Shown: one piece after another, positions 37,549 through 47,405 of the stretch | How positions within the stretch are numbered: position 1 is the stretch's first letter | How the letters are laid out: the number at the start of each line of letters is the position of its first letter | Made by a program: the position numbers and the translations under genes | The notes under the pieces: generated by a model | Databases searched by the model: none | The model's input: only the letters and a program-made list of their open reading frames with translations | What the model was told of the DNA's origin: nothing | Origin: PALSA-693 sp963781155 | GTDB lineage: Bacteria; Actinomycetota; Acidimicrobiia; Acidimicrobiales; Palsa-688 | Assembly (NCBI GenBank): GCA_963781155.1 | Contig: CAWAEC010000006.1 | Coordinates: forward strand, 682,001 to 746,000 | Length of the DNA: 64,000 bases | Direction: 5' to 3'

Positions 37549-37836
37549 CGCCCAAAAATCTCACACGTTTGTAGTTCTCCCGCCAGGGTCCCTCGCCATC
37601 AAACCCCATCTCTCCCAGCCGGAGCCGATCGGGGCCGCTTCGACGAACCTCGCCGTGGCAGCCGGCTGCCACGAGTCTTGTGCGGTCAGAGGCCCGCCGC
37701 GCCAGCATCGCGCCAGCATGGGGCAGGAAAACGATGCCTAATCTGGCTAGGTCATGCCGCCCGATGGAGCACGAAGCCGCTGGTCAACGCTAGTGTCTGG
37801 TCCGTTCCGGTAGGCATGAGAGGCATGACCATTTCC
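37549..37836. other. Intergenic stretch, no supported gene
   Basis: No gene or clear hairpin seen. It lies between hicA and the tRNA-Ile fragment. Confidence 0.4.
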
Positions 37837-37880
37837 CTGATAATGCTGAGGTCGGTGGTTCGATTCTGCCTAGCCCCACC
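37837..37880 (+). repeat. tRNA-Ile(GAU) 3' half, putative att site
   Basis: The 44 bases from the anticodon loop (CTGATAA, anticodon GAT) through the variable region (AGGTC), the T arm (GGTGG-TTCGATT-CTGCC) to the acceptor end (TAGCCCCACC) match the 3' half of a tRNA-Ile gene. No D arm or 5' acceptor strand lies upstream. Such 3' halves are left as attachment-site duplicates by tyrosine integrases. A broken integrase lies 1.7 kb to the right. Confidence 0.65.
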
Positions 37881-38004
37881 TATCAGAATGGCGGGCTGAC
37901 GAGGCCGTCGCACGGTTCTGTTGGGGCTGATGTGACTATTGAGGTTCGTCGGGGCCGGAGTTATAGGGCCTGGTCCTGACGAGCATCGAATCGGTTCGGG
38001 TGGT

Positions 38005-38680
38005 TCATGCGAGAGCGGCCCGAAGCTTTAGAAGGTTGTGGATGGAGCAGATGAGCCGCCATTCGCTCAGTGCTGCTTGCTGACCGCGACGGGCGAAGCG
38101 GCGGAACCGCAGGTTCGATTTGATGTTCCCGAAGGCCGGCTCGGCGGTGAACCAGCGTTTGGCGTAGCGGGCCTTGCCCTCGTCGCTGGCCAGGCGATCG
38201 AGCATGTTCTTGCGCACCCGGGCCGGGTCGGGTCCGCCGCTGCGGCGCAGATCGCGCAGGTTGCGAGCCCATGTCTCGGATACACCCATCTCTACCGCCG
38301 CCTGCTTGAGCGAGATCTTCCCCGCATCGTGGCGGGCCAGCACCTTGTGGCGAGTCACGATGCGGGGATCGTCGGGATCGGTGATCCCCTGGGTAGCGGG
38401 CATGGGGGCGATGAGGACCTCGGCGTCGGAGTGGAAGGTGGCGTTGGGGACACTCCAGTAGCCGGCGTCGGCCGTGTAGGCGTCGGGCGGATCGGCCTGG
38501 CCCGCAGCGGCCAGATTCGCTTCGGTGGCTTCGACCAACGGCACGAACATGGTGGAATCGTTGGCCGCGTTGGTGAGCCTGGCGGCCACGATCACCTGGT
38601 CTTCGGACATGGCAGCCTGAGCGTTGTAACCCTGCAGGAACCGGTTCCGGGCCCCCAAGTCGGGTGGGGATCGGACACCA
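38005..38680 (-). pseudogene. IS1182-family transposase, C-terminal half
   Basis: The minus strand reads NRFLQGYNAQAAMSEDQVIV, LTNAANDSTMFVPLVEATEA, YTADAGYWSVPNATFHSDAE and, near the end, RWFTAEPAFGNIKSNLRFRR with FARRGQQAALSEWRLICSIH, the C-terminal DDE domain of IS1182-type transposases (the late glutamate is in AEPAFG). The N-terminal half is missing. It lies next to the tRNA fragment. Confidence 0.75.
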
Positions 38681-39619
38681 ATCTGTCGACCTACATGGAG
38701 TCCCTGATGTCGCCAGCACCAAGGTATAGCCGCCCGCGCTGTCCCCACATCCGCCGGCGGAGCTCGCCGGCCATGTCACGGTATCGCAACGCGAGGACGG
38801 CGAGGGCGTCCAGGACCCCCGGGCGGGGGTCCTCCACCATTGTCGGCTGGCGAACTGGCTGGCGGCGCCCGCTGTCAAGACCAAGCCCTCCGGGCGGCCT
38901 GCGGCCGGCCTGGACAGCGGCTTCCTCGTGGGTGACCTCGATCCCGTGGTCAAAGCGCGTTGCCCGAGGTACAGGTTCTGGCTCCAGATACAGGTGCCGC
39001 GAACACAGGTCGAGAACGCGCTTGCCCTCGGCTCGTGACAACGCCGCCAGTATGCGCATGGAGCGGGCGGCGAGGTCATCGCTCGGACGTGGCGCCGGGA
39101 AGCGGTCCGGTTGGCGGTGGCCTGGTTCCAGGTTGGTTCCAAACTTCCCATAACGAAACCGGACTTGACGGGACGGCAGGGGAGCAGCGCGGCGAATCAT
39201 CCTGCTCAAGGGGCGTGACGTGGACTGCCTGACACCATCGATCACGAGAGCGAGGAGAGTTCGAGTCCTCCCCCCCGAGCTGCAGTTTCTGAGCGTTTCC
39301 GCAGGTCAGCGACGTTCCAATCCCTGTGGATAAGTGATCACAGAGGCTATGGTCCCAGGGGCTCTGAATGTGCGCCGGACTGCGGTGGCCATCCCGCCCC
39401 CGAGATTCCGGGTGCCAACCGACCGAACCGTCTCGATGGCCAACGATCCGGGAAGCGACCCTCTCTACGGCGTTCGCTACCATCTCCGGGGTGACCTGAC
39501 TGGAGATTTCGGCCGTGGTGGCTGTCGTGCGATGCTCGGGTTGCTCGTGAGACGGGGTTCAGGAACACACCGGGCTGCAAGAGCAAGGCTCGCCCAGCCA
39601 TGGCGCAATCGTGAAGTCT
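38681..39619. other. Stretch with no supported gene
   Basis: A minus-strand frame (38691-39245) contains LDALAVLALRYRDMAGELRR but no family is recognised. The rest is without support. It may hold further decayed parts of the integrated element. Confidence 0.35.
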
Positions 39620-40084
39620 TCTCTTTAACCCGCGCTTTGTTGCTCTATGTGGGAGCAACGATGCGGCCGTCCGCGCCGGTGCCGGACACTTTGCCCCGCG
39701 GCACAATGCCCTGCCGGATCGCTGCCACGTCGCGTTTCCCGATCGATGTCGCTCCAGCGCAGACCGAGTACTTCTCGCGTCGGCAGCCGGTGTGAGCAGG
39801 AGAATGGAATCGCCCTCGCAATTCGAGGGACTAACCAAGCTGTAGACCCGACCAGACGCGCATCTCTGGGGCTTCGCTTGCGATGCCGAGGGCGGAGTAG
39901 CCCCGCTCGCGAAGTTGACGAGATAGTCCGCCAGTGACTGCCGGGTTGGCGCCACGTAGGCCGATGTACCAATCGAGCGACGAATGCCATCCAGTTCTTC
40001 CTGTGCCGCCTTTCGAGTCTTGAATCCGGGGCGTTTGTCTGACGACGCGCTCCATCTGGACTCCCGCTGCCGACCACAAACCCG
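39620..40084 (-). pseudogene. Tyrosine-type integrase, frameshifted
   Basis: Minus-strand pieces in several frames give integrase sequence: ILLLTPAA, REVLGLRWSDIDRE (box I arginine region), AAIRQGIVPRGKVSGTGADG and RIVAPT, a TAG, then SNKARVK. The order fits site-specific recombinases of actinobacterial integrative elements. It is broken by at least two shifts and a stop. With the tRNA-Ile fragment it marks an old integration. Confidence 0.6.
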
Positions 40085-40295
40085 GGCCCAGTGTCTGGGT
40101 CTATACGCGGTGCTCCGATCGGGCTGCGGTTCACTTCTGATTTCCCCCCGTTGGCCGCCGCTCCCGCTCTCGTCCGGTCGCAGCGATGCGGTTGCCTTTC
40201 TGTTCGTCTTCCTCGCATGCGGCGGGGACGTCTGGCGCTATGCCTGCTTTTCCCCGTACAGCATCGCGATCGACCGATGTCCTATCGTGAGACCC

Positions 40296-41570
40296 ATGAC
40301 TACATATGGGGGGATTAAAACCAAAGCTCTCGTGCTTACCGCTGTAGTAGCGGTCGCAGCGTCGGCCTGCGGCAGCTCGGCGAAGTCGAGTAGCTCAGGT
40401 AGCAGGACAACAACTCAAACCGGCAGCAGCCACGCCACGTCGAGCCCCATCACCATCGGAATAGTGACCTCACTGACCGGACCGGCGTCGGCCAACTTCA
40501 ACGGAGCCGTGCAGGGTGCTCAAGCCCGATTCGACCTGCAGAACGCTCAGGGGGGAGTCGACGGTCACCAGATCAAGCTCCTCTCTGGCGATGACACAAG
40601 CACCCCGAGCGGTGCTGAGACGGCTGTGAGTGAGCTCGTCCAAGAACGCAAGGTCTTCGGGCTGATCTTCATCTCCGACCTGACCGCGGCCGGAGCGTAT
40701 CGGCTACCACAACAGCTTGGAATCCCCGTGGTCGGGTTTCCCACGGATGGGCCCGAGTGGGCGGAGCAGCCGAACACCAACATGGTCGCCACCTGGGGCG
40801 ACCAGACGGCGAATCCTCCCATCACGACCGTGTACGCGAAGATCGCCCAGCTGGTCGGGGCCAAGAACATGGCCGACCTGGCGATAGGTAACGAGCCGCC
40901 CTCGGATGTCGCGGCCCAGGACTTTTCTAAAGCCGCGCAGAGTATCGGTCTGAAGGTGGGGTACTTAAACGACAGCATTCCCCTCGGCTCAGTGAATGTG
41001 ACAGCTGACGTGCTTGCCATGAAGCAGGCCGGAGTCGATGGCTTCAACTCGGAGATGCTCATCAACACCAACCTCGCCATCATGGAAGGCGCCAGGCAGG
41101 AAGGCATAAACCTGGTCGCCTCCCTCCTTCCAACCGGCTACGACCAGGCCCTCCTCGACGACCCGTCCGCGGTCCAGGCTGCCCAGGGTGGGATCTTCGC
41201 CGTTGAGCAAGTTCCATTCGAAGAGAACACACCGGCCACCAAAGCGGAGCAGGGCGCCTTCGAGACCTACGAGCACTTCAGCGGGGTGCCCAACCTCAAC
41301 TGGACCGAGGGCTGGATCTCCGCCGACATGTGGATCCAGGGCCTCGAAAAGGCCGGCAAGAATCCGACGCATGCTTCCTTCCTGAGCGCCGTGCGGTCCA
41401 TCCAGGGATACACGGCCAACGGCATTCTGCCGCAGCCCCTCGACCTGAGCCTGAAGGACTTCGGGAAGGAGACCAATAGCACGACGTGCCAGTACTTCGT
41501 CACCTTAAAGGGAACGACCTTCGTTCCCCTCAACAACGGAAAGTCGATTTGCGGCCCCATCGTCGGATGA
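40296..41570 (+). CDS. ABC-type substrate-binding lipoprotein (branched-chain amino acid/LivJ type)
   Basis: A 424-residue protein from ATG 40296 with a lipoprotein signal (LVLTAVVAVAASAC, lipid Cys at residue 25) and a Ser/Thr-rich linker. The mature part has the type I periplasmic-binding fold: PITIGIVTSLTGPASANFNG, GGVDGHQIKLLSGDDTSTPS, LPQQLGIPVVGFPTDGPEW, and a late WISADMWIQGLEKAGKNPTH. Members bind branched-chain or other small amides and acids outside the membrane. No permease or ATPase gene is adjacent, so it is an orphan binding protein here. A clear terminator follows. Confidence 0.9.
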   Translation: MTTYGGIKTKALVLTAVVAVAASACGSSAKSSSSGSRTTTQTGSSHATSSPITIGIVTSLTGPASANFNGAVQGAQARFDLQNAQGGVDGHQIKLLSGDDTSTPSGAETAVSELVQERKVFGLIFISDLTAAGAYRLPQQLGIPVVGFPTDGPEWAEQPNTNMVATWGDQTANPPITTVYAKIAQLVGAKNMADLAIGNEPPSDVAAQDFSKAAQSIGLKVGYLNDSIPLGSVNVTADVLAMKQAGVDGFNSEMLINTNLAIMEGARQEGINLVASLLPTGYDQALLDDPSAVQAAQGGIFAVEQVPFEENTPATKAEQGAFETYEHFSGVPNLNWTEGWISADMWIQGLEKAGKNPTHASFLSAVRSIQGYTANGILPQPLDLSLKDFGKETNSTTCQYFVTLKGTTFVPLNNGKSICGPIVG

Positions 41571-41704
41571 GCGGAGATCGCTCCGAATAACCCGGGATAG
41601 GGCCAGACACCGATAAACCAGATCACGGGTTTGCATGAAGCCTGCTGACCTATCCGATAGTCGGTCGGTCATAGCCTAGAAGCGGGTTTCGAGGCGGGCG
41701 CGGA

Positions 41705-41762
41705 CCTCCCATCGTTCTGGACCGTTTGTCTCGGCCGAGGCCGACAGCGGTGGGAGGTTTTT
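41705..41762 (+). terminator. Rho-independent terminator after binding-protein gene
   Basis: CCTCCCATCG and CGGTGGGAGG (nine of ten pair) close a long hairpin whose inner part, TCGGCC-GA-GGCCGA, also pairs, followed by TTTTT at 41758-41762. Confidence 0.75.
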
Positions 41763-41973
41763 GCCCGCAGTCGTAGCCGGAGCATGTGCGACTTCCTCTA
41801 ACGGTCAAGGCACTGCCCGACCCCGCCGCGCCGGGTCGTTCTTCTCGGCCGCCGGGGGGATTTGATCGCGAGGGGGTGCCCCCACCCCTTCGAAGACGCA
41901 TGCGGCCACCATCGAAGCGCGGCCGCAAAGAGCTGATCCTGAAGCCACCAACCTCAGAAGGCGGCTTTCAGCG

Positions 41974-44900
41974 ATGCTCTCGTCCGATTTGATCCGATCC
42001 AAGGCCCGGCGCCTGGCGCCAGCTCTGATCTTGTTGCTCATCGTCTCCGTCCTCCTCCAAACAACGCTCCCGTCCTCGCTGGCGAGCGCTTCGCCGCGTC
42101 CGCACCGGGGTGGGTCTCTCCCGAGGCCGATGCAGGCCAAGCGCATCCACCCGGCTCCCAAGCAGTCCCCGTTCACGTCGCAGGTCTTGAACCAGATCGA
42201 TCTGCACCGGGGGACGGCCCCCACTTCTGACGTCCCGCGGGCCGCGATCAAAGCCGCGACCGGAGCTGCCGCGCAAGGCAGCTTCACCGTGTCGCCCGCG
42301 GTGCGCCGCCTGCTCGCGTCGGCCCTCGGCCTGACCCTGACCCCCGGCCCCCGACTCGTCGGCGGCGTCTACTCCCACTACGTGTCGGTACCCGTCGGTC
42401 CACCCACGTCGGTTCGGTTTGGGCTCCCATCCGGCTACCAGAGCCCTGTCTTCAGGGAAGGAACGCTCGTCAGCGACACCCGGACCGGCACCCTCACGTT
42501 CGTCACCCAGTCCGTCGCCGGGCTGGGCGCCAGCTTCAGCCTGGCGATTCCTGACGCGGCCACGACGACGCTCGCGTCGCCGGAGGACGTGGCCGGAGCC
42601 TTCGAGATCCCCGAGCTGCCGGTGCTCGGCGGCACCGTCGGCCTCAAGGGAACCGTGGTCTATGACGCGGGAGCGCTGCATCTCACGGCGACCTCCTTCG
42701 ATACCGCCGCCACCCGTCTCGGTGATGGGCACGTGTCGGTGTCGCCCGACCTGCAGGTCACCCTGGACAGTCACCAGGGACTGACTGTCAACGGCCGGGC
42801 CACCATCGGTTCGGGGCGCGCCGCACTGCAGGAAGCGTTGAGCGGCGCGGTCTCGGGCGCCGAAGACTGGTCGCTGCGGCTGAGCCCGATCGCCCACTCG
42901 AAGCCCTGGCAGCCCTTCGCCAGCCTTGTCGTCCAACCCAGCTTCACCGGGACCCTCGTCGACAAGGCCGGAGCGGTGGCCTTCGATGTGACCAGCTCTC
43001 GCCCGGTCGAGTGGTCTCCTTTGGCCGCAACCGCCGAGGCCACGACGCACATCGAGTTCTCCGACGCGCCCTCATCCGCCAGGCAGGTCCTCCCCGCCGG
43101 CTACCACCCCGGTGACACCTGGGTGGGCACGGAGGGGGATCTCACCGTCTCCGCCGGATCCGCCGGAACCGTTCAGGGCCCGGGCCGTCTGGCTGTCGAC
43201 CTGACTACCGGCCGGGGCTTCGTCGACGCGGCCGGATCGACACCCCTGTCGGCGGGAACCTTCGCTCACGGCACTCGGATCAGCGGCGATGCGGTGTCGG
43301 GGGCCCTCGATGTGCAGGGCGGCGATCTGGCCGGCGCACTGGATGTAACGACCGCCCACAACGGGTCCATCGAGATCGACCGCGGCGCTCTCCTCGGTGG
43401 CCTCGCCGGCCCCGCCGTTCAGAGCCTTCCCGTCGACGCGCCTCGCGCTGCCGCCCCCGCTCATTCGCTGACCGCCAGCGCCGCTTCCAGCCCCAGTACC
43501 AGCTACAGCGTTTCGAGCGCCATCTACAGCTTCCTCGACAACACGCTCGGTGTCTCGCTGTCCTCATCGACGCTGCAGGGCTCGCTTTCGGGCTCCACCC
43601 TCACGGTCGACCTCGGTAACCCCACCAACGTCAACCTGCCCCTGCCGACCGGTTCGGCCACCCTTGCGTTTGGCGCCACCATCCTGTCGATCGACGAGAG
43701 CACCAACACGTTGACCTTCACCTCCTCGGCCACCGCGGGAGGCGCGACCGCCTTGCTCACGGGCACGATCGCCAACGCCAACAGCACCACGACGGTCGAT
43801 TCGGCTGATTTCACCGCGACCGTCACCATCAGCGGACTCTCTGTGCTGGGGGTCCCGGTCAACCTGACCGGCGCCCTCACCTACGACGGCACAAACGTGT
43901 CGTTCTCGCTCACGGGCACCCTCGGGAGCGCCGCGACCCTGACTACCGGCGTGGTCCTCGACAGCGGCGCCACGTTTACCTTGGACTCCGGGAGCGGGCT
44001 GTCGGTCAACGGCACCGTCGATCTCGGCTCGGGAGCGACCGTGGTTCCCGTCTCCGTCGCCGGCACCCTGGCCGGGATATCCGACTGGAGCCTCACCGTC
44101 AGCGACCCGAACGCAAGCCCCTGGCAGCCCGAGCCTGGGCTGACGGTCACGCCGGACTTCACCGGCACGCTCAAGGACACAGACGGCGGCATCACCTTCG
44201 ACCTCAGCACCGACAACACCGTTGCCTGGCAGCCGGCGCCCAACGTGGAGCTTGACGTCACCAATCTCGAGGTGTCCAACGAGGCGCCGCCCTCGACCGT
44301 CTCGTGCCCGTCCGGGCTCGAAGAAGGGGCACTGTGGGTCGATGCCGAGGGCATCGCCAAATACACGCAGCCGGACGCGACGTCGCCGCTGGTCTCCCTG
44401 ACGGGCCAGGCCTGCCTGGCACCCAGCCAGGAGTCGTTCACCTTGACGACCGATGCCACCGGCAATCTGGCCCCACCGCTCGGCTCGAGCTTCACCCTGA
44501 CCGATCTCGCCCTCGATGTGAACGGCAACTTCGCCACCGACGACTTCTCCGTCGAGGGCAGTGCCAGCCTCGGAGGGGTCGGGTCGGCTCCGGCCCTGAC
44601 AGCGGGTGTGGCTTTCGACACTGATGGTTCGTTTCAGGCGGGCGTGGCCCTGGCGGACCTGAGCACCCTGGGAATCTCCGGACTATCGGGGAGCGGAGCC
44701 GTGTGGGTTTCCACCGAGGACATCCCGAGCTTCGTGCCCTCCTCGATCCCCGGGTTCACCTCGGACACCCCGTTCCATCTCCGCAAGGGGCTGGACGCGA
44801 CCTTGACCTACAGCCTGCCCTCGACCGAGCAGAGCGACCTGACAAGCTGGGGAATCCCGGTGCCCCAGTCCGTTACGGCGGTGGCGAGCATCTCCGGGGC

Positions 44901-47022
44901 GGGCGTCACGCTCAACCTCGACCTGGACTTTGGCGCCGGCGAGAACGGGGCCACCATCCTCAACACCGGCGGAGCCGCCGTGTACCTCAATCAAGTCACC
45001 CTGGGCGTCGTCTTGGGTTCGGAGCCTGAGCTGACAATCGGCGGTACCGCGACCCTGCACCTACCCTCGGTCACCGGCAACTCCAACTCCACGCCGTCCG
45101 ACGTGAGCGTCACCCTCACCGCAGCGTTCGAACTGGACTCCGCCAGCATCACCGTGGGGATTGCCCTGACCGGCGAATGCAACGACGCTCCGTGTCCCTG
45201 GCAGGACGCGTTCGGCATACAAGGTCTGACCATCGGCACCTTCGCCGCCAGCATCGGCGTCGAGTTGGGCGACGGCATCCCTCTGCCCACTCTGTCTTTT
45301 GACCTCGACAACGTGATGCTGCCAACCGAGATCGCCCAGCCCATCGGCCTGCAGCCCGACGCGGAGATCTCCATCGACGTCAACTTCGACCTCGACGCCC
45401 CCATCGTGCATTTCGGGCTGACCGCACCGGCCGGCCAGGCCGCTCTGTATCCGCTGCAGATCACCGGCAACAGCAGCCTGGAAGACGCCATTGCGATTGA
45501 CACCGCGGACTTCTGGCTGGCCCCGGTTGGCGGCGTGCTCGCGGACCAGCAGGTGGTTACCCCTGGTGCGTCGATCCAGTTCAAGGCGATCTTCGGCGGT
45601 GTCTCGGTGAACGTCTACGCCGCGGTCAACCTGAGCAGCTTCAGCGTCGACGCGAGCATCACAATCTCCAACTTCTGGCTGGGTCCGGTCCAGTTTTCCG
45701 CTGGCCCCGGCCAGGCCGCCGTGGTGTTCAAGCTCCACCTCGGCACCGACGGGTTCACCTTCGAGTTCGAGGGCGGCTTCAGCTTCACCGGATTCGACTT
45801 CTCGGCGTCGATCAACCTGAGCGCGGTGTCGAGCTTTGTCGGGGCGAGCGCCTCCGTCTCGATCACCGCTGGCCTGCCCCAATACCTGCAGCTCGGAGCG
45901 AACCTGAAGGGCTCGTTCAGCCTGGACAGCTCCGGCCTCAACCTGTCGGCGTCGGGCTCGGGCTTCCTCATCGTCGCCGGCGACAACTTGGGCAGCGTCA
46001 ACTTCGGCTTCTCCTTCAACAGCGGTGTGCTCTGGGGAGCAATCACCCAGGCGTACCAGCAGGTCGCTCAGGCCTTCCAGAACGCCTACAACTGGACAGC
46101 CAATCAGATCACCCAGGCCCTCGCCGGTCTGCAGTACGACGCCACTGAAGTGGCTTCGGCCCTGAACTACATCGGTGTGCAGGCCGCCCAGATCGGCCAG
46201 GACATTGTCCAGTTCTTCAGCGGCACTTCGGACGGCAGCCTCGCCTCCTACCTCGACCAGGCCGGGCTCAGCCCCGAACAGATCGGCAGCGCCCTCAAGT
46301 CCGCCTTCGCCGATGTGGACAGCACCGTCGCCTACTGGCTCAATCAACTGGGCTACACCGCCGACCAGATCGGCCAGACCCTGCAGAGCGTGTTCAACGA
46401 CGTCGGCACCCAGGTGGCGTACGTCTTCGACGAGATCGGCATGACCGCCAGCCAGATCACCCAGGTCCTGAGCAACGTCTTCTCCTACGCCCAGTACCAG
46501 ATCCTCAACGCACTGGGCGACCTCGGGATCACGGGCCAGACCGTCCTCAACGCCCTCACCTCGTTCTTCACCGGAGACGGCAGTTACTGGATCGGCACCT
46601 CCGACGCCCTGGTCCTGGACGTCAACGGCGCCTCGACAGCCTGGGGAGCCGAGGTCGACCAGTGGTACTGGAACGGGGGCTATAACCAGGATTGGTTCGT
46701 CATCCCCACCGACAGCGGCTATGCCGAGATCGTCAACCGCAACAGCGGCCAGTGCCTCTCGGTGTCCGGCGACTCCTATAACCCCGGCACCCCGCTGGTC
46801 CAGTGGCCGTGCACCGGTGACTACAGCCAGCAGTGGTTCATCGGTGGTGGCACGTACCCCGGATGGAGCGAAGAGGGGTGGAACGCCGGGATCGGGAACC
46901 GGCTGACCGGCCTCTACGCGGACGTCTACGGTGCCAGCCCCTGGGCCGGCGACGAGATCGACCAGTGGTACTGGAACGGCGGCTGGAACCAGTACTGGCA
47001 GTTCACCCAGGCGGTCGGCTGA
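41974..47022 (+). CDS. Giant secreted repeat protein with ricin-type beta-trefoil
   Basis: A 1682-residue exported protein. Residues 1-40 are a signal peptide (LAPALILLLIVSVLLQTTLP). Up to about residue 1350 it is Ser/Thr/Gly/Asp-rich beta sequence with few Cys; a unit of about 405 residues occurs twice (DWSLRLSPIAHSKPWQPF near 297, DWSLTVSDPNASPWQPEPG near 703). Residues about 1352-1540 form helical repeats (AITQAYQQVAQAFQNAYNW; YLDQAGLSPEQIGSALKSAF; LGYTADQIGQTLQSVF; IGMTASQITQVLSNVF). From about 1544 a ricin-type lectin domain (LVLDVNGASTAWGAEVDQW; QCLSVSGDSYNPGTPLVQW; QWFI) would bind glycans. Function is unknown; surface adhesin or polysaccharide-binding scaffold is an inference. No transmembrane anchor at the end. 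Confidence 0.85.
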   Translation: MLSSDLIRSKARRLAPALILLLIVSVLLQTTLPSSLASASPRPHRGGSLPRPMQAKRIHPAPKQSPFTSQVLNQIDLHRGTAPTSDVPRAAIKAATGAAAQGSFTVSPAVRRLLASALGLTLTPGPRLVGGVYSHYVSVPVGPPTSVRFGLPSGYQSPVFREGTLVSDTRTGTLTFVTQSVAGLGASFSLAIPDAATTTLASPEDVAGAFEIPELPVLGGTVGLKGTVVYDAGALHLTATSFDTAATRLGDGHVSVSPDLQVTLDSHQGLTVNGRATIGSGRAALQEALSGAVSGAEDWSLRLSPIAHSKPWQPFASLVVQPSFTGTLVDKAGAVAFDVTSSRPVEWSPLAATAEATTHIEFSDAPSSARQVLPAGYHPGDTWVGTEGDLTVSAGSAGTVQGPGRLAVDLTTGRGFVDAAGSTPLSAGTFAHGTRISGDAVSGALDVQGGDLAGALDVTTAHNGSIEIDRGALLGGLAGPAVQSLPVDAPRAAAPAHSLTASAASSPSTSYSVSSAIYSFLDNTLGVSLSSSTLQGSLSGSTLTVDLGNPTNVNLPLPTGSATLAFGATILSIDESTNTLTFTSSATAGGATALLTGTIANANSTTTVDSADFTATVTISGLSVLGVPVNLTGALTYDGTNVSFSLTGTLGSAATLTTGVVLDSGATFTLDSGSGLSVNGTVDLGSGATVVPVSVAGTLAGISDWSLTVSDPNASPWQPEPGLTVTPDFTGTLKDTDGGITFDLSTDNTVAWQPAPNVELDVTNLEVSNEAPPSTVSCPSGLEEGALWVDAEGIAKYTQPDATSPLVSLTGQACLAPSQESFTLTTDATGNLAPPLGSSFTLTDLALDVNGNFATDDFSVEGSASLGGVGSAPALTAGVAFDTDGSFQAGVALADLSTLGISGLSGSGAVWVSTEDIPSFVPSSIPGFTSDTPFHLRKGLDATLTYSLPSTEQSDLTSWGIPVPQSVTAVASISGAGVTLNLDLDFGAGENGATILNTGGAAVYLNQVTLGVVLGSEPELTIGGTATLHLPSVTGNSNSTPSDVSVTLTAAFELDSASITVGIALTGECNDAPCPWQDAFGIQGLTIGTFAASIGVELGDGIPLPTLSFDLDNVMLPTEIAQPIGLQPDAEISIDVNFDLDAPIVHFGLTAPAGQAALYPLQITGNSSLEDAIAIDTADFWLAPVGGVLADQQVVTPGASIQFKAIFGGVSVNVYAAVNLSSFSVDASITISNFWLGPVQFSAGPGQAAVVFKLHLGTDGFTFEFEGGFSFTGFDFSASINLSAVSSFVGASASVSITAGLPQYLQLGANLKGSFSLDSSGLNLSASGSGFLIVAGDNLGSVNFGFSFNSGVLWGAITQAYQQVAQAFQNAYNWTANQITQALAGLQYDATEVASALNYIGVQAAQIGQDIVQFFSGTSDGSLASYLDQAGLSPEQIGSALKSAFADVDSTVAYWLNQLGYTADQIGQTLQSVFNDVGTQVAYVFDEIGMTASQITQVLSNVFSYAQYQILNALGDLGITGQTVLNALTSFFTGDGSYWIGTSDALVLDVNGASTAWGAEVDQWYWNGGYNQDWFVIPTDSGYAEIVNRNSGQCLSVSGDSYNPGTPLVQWPCTGDYSQQWFIGGGTYPGWSEEGWNAGIGNRLTGLYADVYGASPWAGDEIDQWYWNGGWNQYWQFTQAVG

Positions 47023-47405
47023 TGGCCCTTTGATCGCTCCTCCACCGCCTACCAGATCTGCAAAGCCCGGCTGTCCCGGTCTCTCGAATGCGGAGGGCCG
47101 GGGCAGCCGCGCGTTGATCCCGGGCCCAGGGCGGATAGCGCTGACAGAACGGCCGGCTTCGGCTCGCTCGGGCAGGAGAGCTCAGAGGCAGGTCATCTCG
47201 TGGTCGGCCGGTCGTCTTGTGAGCCCTCGTCAGTGCCGGCTTCTTGCGTGACGCCGTCCAGATGTATTTCTTCGACGACCGAGTGCTCCTGAGATCAGGG
47301 AGCGTGTTTTGCCCGCGTACTGCCCGATGTATTGCTGATGGCGGAGTCTTCCTGCCAGCGATGTGACAGGACGGTGGCCTCGCCTGCGACGATCAGGAGT
47401 TGCAT
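47023..47405. other. Intergenic stretch before murJ
   Basis: 383 bases without a supported gene; no clear terminator after the secreted protein. Confidence 0.4.

Noticed and set aside
45061..46347. 428-codon minus-strand frame inside the giant secreted protein gene
   Set aside because: Antisense shadow; the plus-strand frame has a signal peptide, repeats and a lectin domain.
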